Below are positions 21,169-33,245 of a stretch of 64,000 nt of DNA, piece by piece. The first letter of the stretch is position 1. The number at the start of each line of letters is the position of its first letter. Under the pieces are notes generated by a model. The model was not told where the DNA came from. It searched no databases and saw nothing but the letters and a program-made list of their open reading frames with translations. The stretch spans positions 33,038,886 through 33,102,885 of the forward strand of contig NC_086374.1 in assembly GCF_036588685.1 (NCBI RefSeq), given 5' to 3'. Made by a program: the position numbers and the translations under genes. Origin of the DNA: Mytilus trossulus (Eukaryota > Mollusca > Bivalvia > Mytilida > Mytilidae).

Positions 21169-24100
21169 CTAGACACAATATACAATATATTGTTATATAG
21201 ATATTATCATATAGTCAGTGATATATATAATCAAAGTACTGCAAGCGCTAATGGAACTTTTTGTAAAATGTTGATTTCTGAATAATAAGTACTGGTCAGT
21301 ACTAGTATTTCATGTTTCCTTGAAATATGGTCTGATTTCGTTTATACAGTTGAATAGAAAGGATGTTGGAAATAAAAAAAGTGTCATTTGATATTTTCAA
21401 ATCCGAGTCCATTTTTTTACTCTAAAAGATGTATAAAATGACAAATCACGACCGGAACAGGGTTGTAAAATATGTTGTTTTTTTCGTGCAGTTGTTTGTT
21501 AGATCTCCTGCTTTTGTCCTTTTCAAGGTAAAATGGCATATAATGTTGACCACAAATACGTGTGACAAATCAAACAAAACAATTTGAACATCAGAGCAGG
21601 CGAGCTTAACTTATACTGTATCAAGTATCCTTTTAGAGTTTAAGCTTATTCCTGCATGCTTAACTAGCATTGTATAAGTATACTTTTATATTTTAATCTT
21701 ATTTCCGCTTTATTTGCTTTTTTTTTTATTGTTGAAGGCCGTACGGTGACCTATAGTTGTTAATTTCATTGTCAAGTTGGTCTCTTGTAGAGAGTTGTCT
21801 CATTGGCAATCATACCACATCTTCATTTTTTATATTGTATAATTAGAGAAACAAAGTATCGACAGTTTCATTTAAAGGCCTCGCAATACATGCTAATTGT
21901 ATGATTTGTTTCCAGTTATACATGCCATAGTTAAAGAATTACTGTGGGACTTACCACCTAAAAGTATCCCTGTCATACTCATGATGACCTGCAAATTCTC
22001 TCTGTAGGCTCTGAGTATGTAATCAACTAGGAATTCTATCCAGGAATCACTAAAACTATCAGCTTGCATCAAAGTGCCTATGATGGCACTGCGTATATAA
22101 ATTGCATCAGTAATGTTCTTTTCATACTCCCAAAATGTGGAAAGGTTTTCGTAATAACAGAACCTTGCCAAACCATCGATATTCATCAAAGGTTCCATGT
22201 ATGATCTTGATTGTGAGTTGAAGTCTCCAAAATGGTTCATGTAAATACTAATGCTTCCAACTGAATCATCTCTATATATTAATTTTGAGATAATTTTAGA
22301 TGATGATGATACTATAAGAAATCCTCCCCATGCAGGTGGCATGTTTGGAACAAGATCAGAATATTTTCTAAGAATTGTCTTTCCTACATTGCTACCGTTT
22401 TGATGAATAATCGGATAATCGCAATTAAATGTTACCATTCCTGATGGCGGGAAATGCATTTTAAACGTGAATTTTGTAGCAATACCAAAAGTTCCACCTC
22501 CACCTCCGCTAAGCGCCCAGAAAATATCTGAATTTGAAGACGTATGTGTCGTGCCATTAGGGTATGTTATGAATGTCGAGGTGTTGTCTGCTACGACAAT
22601 TTTACCGTCTGCTGTTACCATTTCTACTTCTAACAAGTTATCAACTCCTAATCCAGCAACACCCGATATAGGACTGTGGCCTTACACAAAATAGAAAATA
22701 AAACGAAATAACCTTTAATAATTCCTGTAACAAAATAAGACAAAGGAATTGCGCAATTGCCTTCGGAGTTTCTCAAGTTTAATCAAGTTTGTGGCCGCGA
22801 TTTTTAACAAATAAAATGCTATATCTGTCCAAAGTGTGTAAACTGGACAGTTTTTCAACTTATAAAGTTCCACAACTTTGCAATATCATAATAGAAATTA
22901 AAAAAAGGGGGGATATTTTTTCAATAGCAATAAACAGGTCACCAACGTTTCGTGATAATCGTAAAAGCGTTTTTTGAGTTATTGTCTGAATACTGAAAAA
23001 TAACCCCTTATTTATCAATAAAACCCCAATTTTCTCCAACTTTTGATAAAGTCAATTCAAAATATATTGTATATGTATGTTCACACATTCTTGTTAGTAG
23101 CTTTCGTCAAATACATGTTGTCTGTGCGCACAAATTTCGTAAGAGTGATCAGATTGGTCTGTGTAATCATCTTTCACCCCCCCCCCCCCCCCTAATAAAC
23201 TAGGATTAAGTAACACTCTCTATTAGTCTATAGGTCAATAACAATATGCACAGTACATAAAAAGAATACTACATGTATATACGCATGTAACCAACAGACA
23301 AATACTAAATATGCAATACAAAAGTCTAGTAATCATACCTCCACCAAGGGCCCATCCACCGATTGCAACTGTGTGAGCACTTCCTCCAACCACAACCCTC
23401 GAATGTTTGTCTACCTATGAAACGATCAAATAACAAAGTCATTTTTATCTCTGTTGGCCTTTGTTTTACAGTTATTGATATCAAGGAAATAGTTTAAATA
23501 TTATAAATAATGACGATTGATAAGATTTTGATCAGCTAAATTGTACAAAACTTGTTTAAAGGGGCACTAGCTACGAGATACCTAAAAATATATAATATGA
23601 TTTTGTTTTGGTTAAACATTAATGAAAGGAAAAAAGTTAATTAATATATCGCTTTTTTGTCAAAATAAGCTAAGACACATTGATGATGATTTATTCACTT
23701 GCAAGAGAATAATTCGACCTCATTGAATCCGTATTCATGTGAAATCCAATTTAACCTATAAGCTTAAGATGGATAACGCATGTATTGTGCTTGTTCGGTT
23801 ATCTAAATGAAAAGAATGTCAACATTGAAAGTGAAACAATGGTGAATCATTTGATTGACTCATTCAATCCACAAAAAAATCATTTTTATAGATGTAAATA
23901 CGATGTTTAACAATTATTTTCAATCTATAATATGAAGTTAAACAGCTATTGAAAAATCCAAATGCACGAGTCGGATATCTTTGTATATATCTATATTAAT
24001 ATTATATCGCTTATATGGCAATCGGGGTCTTCGTCGAGACTAAAATACACACGAAACGAAGATGTATATTATCGAGCCCATACCCGGTATATTTTTTATT

Positions 24101-24842
24101 TTAGACTTTTTATAATTTAGATAAATGTTTTTCATTGTTATAAATCAAATATGAGGATTTGAGTCAAATCGGTGATTCATGTTCACCGATTTGACTCAAA
24201 TTCTAAAATAACACTTTAGATTTCTTATATATCTCTTAGCTAGTGCCCCTTTAAATGATGGTCTTTTTTTAATTTGAGCATAGATCCAGCTGATCCATGC
24301 ATGCAGACTTTTAATTTTCACATTGTAACTTTCGTGTAAATGTACTTGCAGGATGCTTAATTAACACGAGTGACCAAAAAAGATTACTTACTTCTATATA
24401 GACGTCTACCCACTGTTTTCCAGATTCTAGAACTACTTCCCCCGCATCGGATCGGTCAGTTTTAGATGTGTTTACTTCAATGTTCGTCATATTTCCTAAA
24501 TATATCATAAAACTGTCGTCAGCTGTTGAACGACCTTGAAAGTCATGTCCAGATGACTGTACCACTACTTTAAGATTATACTCTCTGGCAAAAAGTATTG
24601 CTTTTTGTACGTCAGCGCTGTTCTGGACAAATACGATCAGGTCTGGTTTTTTCGTAACACGAGTATTTTTCATCACAACAATGTCTAAGTATGCTTGGTC
24701 ATCATCCTTATAAACACTGCCATCTATTGTATCGTCAAATGTTTTAATTTGTTGGGTGCTAGGATAACATGCCATTGCCATGGAACAATATCCTGCATCC
24801 CCATAAGTGATTCCAGTGAAGAATAACAATATCCAAATCATT
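20759..24842 (-). CDS. Secreted FAD-linked oxidoreductase, berberine-bridge-enzyme type (four exons, 553 aa)
   Basis: Coding exons are 24841-24392, 23414-23339, 22680-21955 and 21168-20759. Donors are GTAAGT, GTATGA and GTAAGT and all acceptors end AG. Phases 0, 1 and 1 agree and the total is 554 codons with stop. An acceptor (TTGTTTTTCAG) just before the first ATG implies a 5' UTR exon. Residues 1-17 (MIWILLFFTGITYGDAG) are a likely signal peptide. Known family features: a PCMH-type FAD-binding N domain with VVVQSSGHDFQG, where His99 matches the histidine covalently bound to FAD. Then AIGGWALGGGHSPISG and LGVDNLLEVEMVTADG follow, with GGGGGTFGIATKFTF later. The C-terminal BBE segment has FWGSNYGRLLKIKQEWDPDN then FTCLQC. 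The cysteine used for a second FAD bond in plant enzymes is not seen in AIGGWALGGGH. It probably oxidises a small molecule outside the cell or in the secretory route; the substrate is unknown. Confidence 0.85.
21733..21835 (+). repeat. Dispersed repeat fragment in oxidoreductase intron 3
   Basis: GAAGGCCGTACGGTGACCTA and GTCTCATTGGCAATCATACC recur in related form at about 42262-42345, 55015-55150 and 61015-61065. It is the end of a dispersed family I know from mussel DNA. Confidence 0.55.
21955..22680 (-). CDS. Oxidoreductase exon 3 (FAD and substrate domains)
   Basis: Acceptor TGTGTAAG, donor GTAAGT, phase 1 at both ends. Encodes HSPISGVAGLGVDNLLEVEM, the second FAD-binding strand region ALSGGGGGTFGIATKF and the start of the substrate-binding domain up to MSMTGILLGG. 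Confidence 0.85.
23178..23192. repeat. Poly-C run in intron 2
   Basis: A run of about fifteen C residues; likely length-variable. Confidence 0.8.
23339..23414 (-). CDS. Oxidoreductase exon 2 (76 nt)
   Basis: Short exon between acceptor TTTCATAG and donor GTATGA. Encodes VDKHSRVVVGGSAHTVAIGG and WALGGG, the FAD pyrophosphate-binding loop. It is needed to keep frame between exons 1 and 3. Confidence 0.85.
23555..24255. mobile_element. MITE in oxidoreductase intron 1
   Basis: 26-bp inverted ends, TTTAAAGGGGCACTAGCTAC and so on to GAGATA, pair with 24230-24255 with one mismatch. A second palindrome, GATTTGAGTCAAATCGGTGA with its complement, lies near the right end at about 24154-24201. TTAA is embedded at both termini, as in TTAA-targeting elements. 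No coding capacity. Confidence 0.75.
24392..24842 (-). CDS. Oxidoreductase exon 1 (signal peptide and FAD-binding start)
   Basis: First ATG at 24841-24839. Gives the signal peptide, a CSMAMACYP segment, KPDLIVFVQNSADVQKAI and the VQSSGHDFQG motif. Ends WVDVYIE at a GTAAGT donor, phase 0. An open frame extends further upstream only through the splice acceptor, so the ATG here is preferred. Confidence 0.85.
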
Positions 24843-27800
24843 CTGAAAAACAAGCCTTATTTGACCAATATTTAATTGCAAAAAAATAAAATACAAAAAA
24901 GGTTAATTTGTCAAAAGCAAGTTTAACAAACTAAACATTTATCTGATTAAAGGTGAGAGCACGTTGTTAATAGAAGTAGAGGGTCAAATGTTGCAGCGCA
25001 TACTACATGGAAGTCAAACCAGATCACGATGACGTCAACGCCAAACTGCCTATGAGAACTGCGTGTCATTATTCAATTCAATTCACTTTCAATTAAAACA
25101 TTTTATTGTTCAAATATCAAATGTACATTTAAACAAAGGGATTGGACAAAAGGCAGTGCCTATTCAAATCTTTTCCCATACAAGATCAAGCATCAACAAT
25201 TTGTGTTTGGGTTAAAAGGGTACGCTCTCAATACCTGCTTGCATTTTCCACTGCCAATATTTCTTAACGTCTTCAATGTTTTTGGGCCAGTATATATATT
25301 TTCATATGATTATTTATATCCAGCTAAAGGATATCAGAATGTTTATTTACAAAATCAACCAGGTTTCCACATCTGAATCAAATGGTGATCCCCTGACTTG
25401 CACATCAGACTGATATTCGTCACTGAATTTGAGACAGCTATCCGTAATTCAGCCAAATGAGCATTTGCCAACATCACACTGAGAAGCTGCTTCTTCCACT
25501 ACAATCAATGCCTCTGGAGAAAGGCATAGAACTGCCTGGTTCTTGCCACCGATAAAAAAGATAAGGACAACCTGACTATACTTGTTAGGCGTGCAGCAGT
25601 TTTATACCATTTGTCCGGAGTGTTCATTTAACATTGAAAGCGTAAAAATATTTATAAACATTTACTTGTTTTAAAGGTCATGTCATGCGTTTCTCATTTT
25701 GTCTATGAGTCTTTACACATAATCCGTTGGATTTGTTCTGATTGACATTCCACTCAACATAGCATTATTATTAAACATATCCTGCATGTATTCGTTCAAT
25801 ACTACAACTAACTTGCCCTGAGTGTGAATGCACTGACAATGTATGATAAATACTGTTCCTGTTGTTCCGTTATCGGCCACAAAATATCCGTAGATAGCCC
25901 TGCTGCAAACTGCCACCATGCACCTTGTAATGTCTGTCAATCGTCTCAAGAGACCAATAAATAAGACTGTTATATGTTTCTTAGAGTAGGTAAACATTTA
26001 TGTGTTTCATACAATAACCTCAACTATTTTAGATGTCATATAATAAAACGATTGTTAACATGATATAAAAGAATTCTATGTCTCGGGAAAAGCGACCGGT
26101 TATCTGTCTGAAGTGATCATTAATCTCGGTTAACTCAATTTGCCTATGATATTTCCCTGATTATTGAAAATTGGTATATTCGGAGGTCAGACTGGGACTA
26201 CCAGGCTTAGAATAAGATGAGTGAAATATGTACCATACGAACTGTTGGGGTCTGTATCAGCTGGGGCAGGTAATGTTGCCACGGTTAATATGTGTTCTTC
26301 GTCCATAACCCGGGGTAAGATAAATGCTCGAAAAACACTTATCATTTATTCATTTTTCTGTATTAATAGTTCCACTCGCTAAACTTAAGTTGACGGTATA
26401 CAGTAATTGGGAGTTGCCCATTTTGATACGATTATACTTTTGTATCCATAACTGTTCCCTAATTTAATCAGGCACTTTTATAATCAAATTGTACATACCC
26501 GACCAATTCCCGGGTATCCCTACGTATACGATCAGGTCGACCTGGTCTGGTAGATATTGGGCTGAGATCGAACATTGTGTATTTGGTCTAGCTAGTCGAT
26601 TACAGATCTTGTAGAGATCGTGAACTGGTCGGATTAGTCGAATATGTATTCAATTAGTGGGTCGGGTTGGAGTCGTGAATTGACGAATTAAAGTCGTGTA
26701 CAGTCGGATAGCGTTCCGGTAAAAGTCGTAAAGAGGCCAGATCAAGAATTTAGTTTTTGGTCGTGGGAATTCGGGCAATCGGGATCATCTAGCTGATCTG
26801 ATTAGCAGTGTGAAGAATCTAGTTTAAAACACTTTTAAAATACTGTGTGAATGCTTTTATCAATAACGTTTTAATCTTGCCAAATAATGTAAACGGTATT
26901 TTTCTACTGTTTATAACGTAAATGATACATGCAGTAAACTTTGTGTTTGAGATTTTTTTTAAATATCAGTTTTATATAATATAATTTATTCCTATAATGA
27001 AATATAAAAACATCTTGTTATGAATGATCGGTCATGTGTTTGATTAAGATCCAATTAATATTCATGTGCATTCAAATATTTGTACAAGCAAAGCGCATTT
27101 TAGTCTAAAATGCTGTAATTTAGTTTTATTTGATAACATATAACAACTTTATTTCTAAAGAAGTATATGAAAAGAAAATCATCGTTTAACAAAATTGTTT
27201 GATTTGCAATAAATCTAAAGGTTTCACATACATCCGTGTACTTTAAAATTGACAACCTGAATTCTTTAAAATTATTTAAACGCTTGATTTAATTTAAAAT
27301 GTTTTGCATATATATGTTGAATGCAACTATTTAAAATTACTTTTATTGTTTTAAACGAGGAAACGATGCTAGACATTTAGAACCCACAAGCCTAGAAGAA
27401 AAAAAGATTCCCATGATCATGATGAAAAAAAAAGACGAAAATGCAAACAAAAAACCCTAGAAAGAAACATTTATATATATGAGGTTCTTTTCATCATGAC
27501 GATTAAAAATCAAAGTACTGAACATCGGATGACCGCAAGTTCTTGTGGATGGCCACAAGCACTTAATTGTCTCATTGTCTTACTCTAAAAGGCTTTGAGA
27601 TAGCTTTTAGCAATTGCGAATACTCTGTGTCTATATCTATCATTTTAGTTGCTAGTGTGCTCTAACAAATCGTTTCTATCTGTTTTAACAGTTTGTTGTG
27701 TTGTGAGATAGCCCGTTTAGTTCAGTGTTTCCTGTCATTTCATGTGATCATAGATTATAACTGACAAATAAACTCTGAACTACTAAGTAGAATCTTAATA

Positions 27801-28380
27801 AATATACATTATGAAGAATAACAAAATAAAATTCTATGAGATACATTGTGTAATGACAAACTAAACCTTGGCCAGATATGTATTCACTGAATAATGTAGC
27901 GAAACCCAAATGTCCACTAAATTATTGTTCTGATGCTTGAAGTTCAATAAATACTCATTTTTATTCAAAAATTCAAGTTACACATAGTTTCATTTGAAAT
28001 ATTCATGAACCACATCACTTCATTTTATGTTATCAGTATCTTTAAAAATTATGTTGGTTTATCTCGTCTCTTCTTAAAATAATGTTTTGTACTTACGTTG
28101 CCTTTTTTTTTAAAACGTCTTCATTGCAAAATTCATAAATAAACGGGGTTTTTTACGGATGAACTAAAACGATTTTTTTATTGTTGTTATTAAATTAATA
28201 AATGTAGTTGTTGATTTGCCGGAAATTGTGAAAAGTTGTGTATTTTATTAATAAGATGTAATATGGTGAATAACGAGAACGGTTTTAAAGCGGTAATATG
28301 TTCTAATAACTCTCAAAATCAAAATTTTTGTAATTCGAACATGAAAACGGGTTCGAAATTGGTAATTTGACATTGTTAAA
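24843..28380. other. No gene recognised
   Basis: Includes the presumed promoter and 5' UTR exon of the oxidoreductase, not locatable. The 94-codon minus frame at 25713-25997 (MFTYSKKHITVLFIGLLRRL) has no motif I know. 26480-26830 is unusually rich in GTCG. 27508-27567 shares about 60 bp (AAGTACTGAACATCGGATGA) with 34090-34160, a small dispersed repeat. Confidence 0.4.
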
Positions 28381-28405
28381 ATAGCGCATGATTCTTAGAA
28401 AAGAA

Positions 28406-28800
28406 TCATAGATCTGTGTCTGTGTTCCTTTTTATGTAAAAGGTGTTTCGGTTATGGTCGTATGGACCTAGTTCTATCTTCATCTGATATCCCTGTTTTC
28501 CTGTTTGTAATATTAAGAATTGTTTGAATTTGATTTTTACGTATGGGGATAATTTTCTCTGTATCCAAATACGTAAATATTCGAACAATTCTTAATTTAC
28601 TGGTATCTGTTTTTATCCCCTATCAATTCGTTGTCACCTACTTTAAGCCAAATCGTTTTGCTGTTATTGGATCCCTGTTGTCCCCCCTCTACCAGCTTCC
28701 CAAATAATACTGTCTTGACGTATAGATTATATTGTTTATCATCTTGATTAAGATTATAATTCAATGTTGACTGCTGTACCTCCAACTTTTGACATTTTTA
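28406..28800 (-). other. Two adjacent unidentified minus-strand frames
   Basis: 28785-28597 (NQDDKQYNLYVKTVLFGKLV, then GSNNSKTIWLKVGDNELIG) and 28588-28406 (LGPYDHNRNTFYIKRNTDTD) are nearly adjacent and protein-like. They abut a dispersed repeat on the other side. They may be part of a mobile element; I do not recognise the family. Confidence 0.3.
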
Positions 28801-28839
28801 CTGATTATGTCTGTTTGTTTTGGTCACACATTTTTGTCA

Positions 28840-29075
28840 AGATAAAGGAATTTAATGCGACTGTCATATAAGTGGGAGGTTTAGCTAGCTATAAAACAAG
28901 GTTTAATCTACCATGTTTTCTGCATAATGAAATACCTGTAGGTTGTACCAAGTCAGGAATTTGACAGTTGTTTTTTATTCGTTTGATGTGTTTGAGCTTT
29001 TGATTTTGCCATTTGATAAGGGGCTTTCCACTTGGAATTTTTCTTGGAGTTTTGTATTTTGGTTATTTTACTTTT
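28840..29075 (+). repeat. Dispersed repeat family C
   Basis: GCGACTGTCATATAAGTGGG, GTTTAGCTAGCTATAAAAC and TTTGATGTGTTTGAGCTTTT mark a family that recurs in reverse at 57010-57110 (AGCTCAAACACATCAAACGC), and possibly as a diverged piece at about 50940-51000. No coding content. Confidence 0.6.
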
Positions 29076-29129
29076 TCTGGTGTACTTCAAGGGATAATTC
29101 ATATGGCAACGTCATAGATGTAGTACATT

Positions 29130-30149
29130 AAAAGACACTTGTTTTTGTCCCGGCCGATAAAGCTGCTTATAATATTATTATTGTTTGACGTAAATTTTAC
29201 ATTGAGGTTCTGAAAAAGGAAATCACCAATTCACCAACATTCCAACTGACTCCATTTTCAGAAAACGAAATCTGTAACAAACATAAACTTTTAGACACCG
29301 CTTTACAAGCAGAGCCAAATACAATGAAAGTCCCAACTATGTATTGGCTACCGAAGCTACACAAAACCCCTTACAAATATAGATTTATTTCGTCTTCAAG
29401 CCATTGTTCCAACTACTAAATTGTCTATTCTTCTTACCAGCACACTTGGTACAATTAAAAACCTTATAATAAATTGTTCAAATAAGGCTTTCGAAAATAG
29501 TGGAATAAATTACTTTTGGAGTGTCAAGAACTCGTTGGAAGTACTTGATAAATTGCATGCTTATATTGGTGATTTTGAATCTGTTTAAAGTTTTGATTTT
29601 TCTACCCTGTATACCACATTGCCTCACATTCTCATTAAGAAAAAATTCACACACTTAATTAAATGGGCATTCAAAAAATCAGAATGTGAATATATATGTT
29701 TTGAAAACTCTTTTAGGTCATTTTTTAGTAGCAATAAACAAAAAAACTATGTTAATTGGACATGCTTTGATACTATATATGCCCTTGAATTTTTACTAGA
29801 TAACATTTTTGTTCGCTTTGGGGATTCCGTATATCGTCAGATTATCGGAATTCCAATGGGGACTAACTGTGCACCACTTATTGCGGACCTCTTTTTGTAT
29901 TGTTATGAGTTACAATTTATGACAAAAATAAGCAAAGACCCATCAAAACAACATCTGATAAACAAATTCAATAATACTTTTAGATATTTGGATGATATTT
30001 TAGCTCTCAATAATGACGACTTCAGTATGTATATTAATGAAATTTATCCTGCTGAACTTACTTTAAATAAAGCTAATACTAACAATGACCACTGCCCTTT
30101 CCTCGATCTTGATATCTATATCACTAACGGAAAGCTGAATACTATCAGA
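29130..30149 (+). pseudogene. Penelope-type RT, N-terminal and palm part
   Basis: The open stretch 29619-30149 contains the palm (IPMGTNCAPLIADLFLYCYE and FRYLDDIL). Upstream 29130-29618 is recognisable but interrupted. The frame runs into the foldback element after the codons for KLNT, and the matching continuation, IYDKRDDFSFPIVN, starts at about 31604. Confidence 0.7.
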
Positions 30150-31603
30150 TTATCATATACTTGTATAAAATATTACTAAAATTTTACAGTTCAATAACAT
30201 TTGAAAATATCAAAAGGCTATGAAAGGATTACTAGGTTTATTGACCAAATTCTTAAGAATGTCCATAGCGGGCTGATAAAGGTACCTTTATTGACTGCTT
30301 CCGGAATGTTATCACATGCCTTTCCGTTAATTTCCGTGACGTTTATCACATGCAACTTCGTTCATTTCCGGAAATTTGATTAAAAACGACAACGGAAAAC
30401 GGCAAGTGATAAGACTTTTCCAAAAATAGTTGAGGAGCAAAAATGAATGAAGTTTAACATGTTTTGAAAGACATAAATGAGGTGACAATATTATTAAAGA
30501 AAATGATAATTGTTGTGACAAAACAAATAAAATGCTTTTATATCAATAAAACAAATAAAGTAAAGAATTTGTTTTGGTTGTCTGTAAATATTTTCTGAAA
30601 GTGCAAAGACAAACAAAATTAAATTTTAATAGTTATTGTCTGTATATCTTCTGCTGAAGTATATGATAAAAAGATAATTACATGTCATTTTTCATATCAG
30701 ACCCTTTATCGGCCCTCGTTCATGATATCAGCCCTCGAGCCTGCGGCTCTTGGGTTGATATCACAACCTTGGGCCGATAAAGGGTTTGATATGAAAAATG
30801 CCATGTAATAATCTATACTTATTACATGGCATTTTTCATATCGCATGTATTATCAGCCCTAGGTTCAATATCAGCCCAAGAGCCGCATGGCTCGATGGCT
30901 GATATTGCCCGAGGGCTAATAATACATGCGATATGAAAAATAACATGTTATGATCTTTTTATCATATGCTTCAACAATGGAGAAAAATAACTGATTCGTA
31001 TATTGATCCTTTTACGTGGTTCTGTAATAGAAGTTCAAAGATTGAAAATTTCACGGACGTCGGACCCCAAATTTAGTACATTCGATATGAAATTTTTCTA
31101 TTATTTGCCTCAACAGAGAAGAAATATATTTTAATATGAACGAATCGACAAAAAAAAACAAGAATTAACAATACACATAATGAACTTATTATGAAGACTG
31201 TTTGGCAACTTTTTAAACTAATTTTCTTAATTATGTTTGAAACTTTTAAACAATTCATTTGTTTAATTATTTGTTTGTTTGTTTGTTATTTTTTTTTTTT
31301 TTTTTTTTTTTTTTTTATTATTTTACAAAAAATACTTTCCAGTATCCAAATGATTGTTTTGTACACTACTTTGTAATGGTTTTCACTGAAAACGTAGCAT
31401 TGAGGTGTATTTTCCGGAATTTACCGAGTATCACCGGAATGCCATGTGATAACGTTACGGAAAGGCATGTGATAACAATCGAAGCATGTGATAAACTTTT
31501 CATATCAGCCCGCTAAGGACCAATTCGAAATGGAATTTACGTTAATTTAATGGTATTATCATACAGTAAAAATCATATGTTATTTAGTCTAAGTATATGA
31601 TAA
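30150..31603. mobile_element. Foldback element with multiple nested palindromes
   Basis: Outer ends are TTATCATATACTT and AAGTATATGATAA. A second inverted pair (GCGGGCTGAT at about 30268, ATCAGCCCGC at about 31503) is followed inward by CATGTGATAA-type motifs repeated in opposite orientation on both sides (30300-30370, 31430-31500). In the middle, 30680-30812 and 30818-30950 are two separate long palindromes placed back to back, both built around ATGGCATTTTTCATATC. A 30-base T run lies at about 31287-31316. No coding content. It splits the RT frame of the surrounding retroelement. Confidence 0.75.
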
Positions 31604-32096
31604 TAAAATTTATGATAAAAGGGATGATTTTTCATTTCCTATCGTTAATTATCCGTTTTTAGATGGTGACGTTCCCTTGTCACCATCTTACGGTGTTTAT
31701 ATATCTCAACTTGTACGATTCGCTCGTGTATGTAACAATGTTTTAGATTTTAACGAGAGCAATTTATGTATTACTGAAAAATTATTACACCAGGGTTTTC
31801 GATATCACAAACTAGTCAAAACATTTACTAAATTTTATCATCGGTATAAAGACATCATTCGTAAATATAGCTCAACATGCAGACTTCTTATACGTTCAGG
31901 TATTTCACATCCAATTTTTTATGGAAATATTCTTTATAAAGCACAAAGGTGTCAGTATTCACCTCAGAAACTTACAAAACCTTTGAATAGACTTATTAAG
32001 AAGGGATATAATTACGATACTGTTGTCAAGTCATTAAAGATTGCATATTTTGGCGTTAATATTGAGTCACTGATAAGGTCTTTGCGTCAGAACTAA
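31604..32096 (+). pseudogene. Penelope-type RT, C-terminal part
   Basis: Continues the RT after the foldback insertion: SPSYGVYISQLVRFARVCNN, LLHQGFRYHKLVKTFTKFY and RLIKKGYNYDTVVKSLKIAY. Ends TAA at 32094-32096. No endonuclease domain follows before the LTR element begins at 32177. Confidence 0.7.
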
Positions 32097-32172
32097 AGTC
32101 TAAACACATTTATTCTAAAAACAGTTGGCATGACACGGGTTATGTTCTTCTCATATATGTTATGATGGTATG

Positions 32173-32176
32173 ATAC
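32173..32176. repeat. Target-site duplication, left copy (ATAC)
   Basis: ATAC precedes the first LTR base here and follows the last LTR base at 40961-40964. Removing the LTR element and one ATAC gives a seamless join of the Penelope-type tail. Confidence 0.8.
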
Positions 32177-33090
32177 TGTAGCGGGTCGAGGGTTGGTAGC
32201 GTTTCTTTACTGCCTGTTGCCTGGTTTATCGGATACTGTGACTGCTATGCGGAGGTCAATATATACTGCTAGACTTCTGGTAAACAGTTGTTTCACTAAT
32301 CAACCAATATTCAGATCAACTGCCGCCGTGGTCTTGTTTGTATAGGTTACGATAGCAATAAGGGGGTGGGGTAGGTAGCCTAACTAGCTGTATAAATGGC
32401 GGTTTGGCGTTTCAATAAATACAAAGTCGTATCTCGAACTTAAAATGTGTAATTTAATAAGTTAGACTAACGAGTTATTCAGCATTACATATTTATATGA
32501 TTTATATAATCAATAAGTTTAACAAATAACTGTTATAACAAGACTATGTTATATCTACAACTTTATACAAGAACGAAATATATAGTCAGTAACAACTGGT
32601 TACTTCTCTGGTACCTGTGATAGTTACAAAAGGGGGGAGTGGCTGGGGTAGCTCTGGTTCAATACGGGCAAGTGAACTGGACTGGTCATAACTAACAGTA
32701 CTTAATAAATCATCAAAGCATATAATCCTTACAGATCCTTACACATTTCAGCATAAATGGAAGACTTAAGTTAATATATTTAAGGAAATTTATCATGAGA
32801 AGAAATTAACAGTTTATAGTTAAAAATTACGGTTTCCGCGTTGTTCCGCAATCGGCGGTAATGTATAAATATTCACAATGAACTTTCTTATTTAGCTAGC
32901 GTGATCCTAATAAGCCTTTGTAATAAAAAGATCTAGAATAAATAATAATAATAATCCTCAAAATCCTAAAATATTAGAACCTTACCTTAATAAAATAACT
33001 GGATATATAAATTCTATATTTCTGCTAGTTTGTTTATAAATGAACAATATGGCTGCCCAGGAGGAACAAGACTGAATAAGAGAGAATGTC
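32177..33090 (-). repeat. 3' LTR, distal part
   Basis: Aligns without gaps to 39554-40467 (914 bases each). Begins TGTAGCGGGTCGAG on the plus strand, the complement of the LTR end CCGCTACA. Confidence 0.9.
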
Positions 33091-33245
33091 AACAACGTTA
33101 ACCCGACCATAGAAAGGTCACCAACAGGTCTTCAATGTAGCGAGAAATTTCCGCACCCGGAGGCGTTATGCATATCATTCGAAAGGAAATAAACCATAGA
33201 AATCAAAAACATAGATGAATTTGTGCTGGCCCCTAAACAAATATA
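33091..33245 (-). repeat. Penelope-type tail A fragment, with a small insertion
   Basis: GGTCTTCAATGTAGCGAGAA and CCGCACCCGGAGGCG, then GCTGGCCCCTAAACAAATAT, match tail A in reverse. About 45 extra bases (33170-33215) separate the two blocks compared with the copy at 41390. Confidence 0.65.

Noticed and set aside
24842-24853. Upstream start extending the oxidoreductase by four residues
   Set aside because: The extra codons begin with TTG and consist of the splice acceptor TTTTTCAG, so the ATG at 24841 is the real start.
25713-25997. 94-codon minus frame
   Set aside because: No recognised motif, no splice-consistent partner and no similarity to neighbours; not supportable as a gene.
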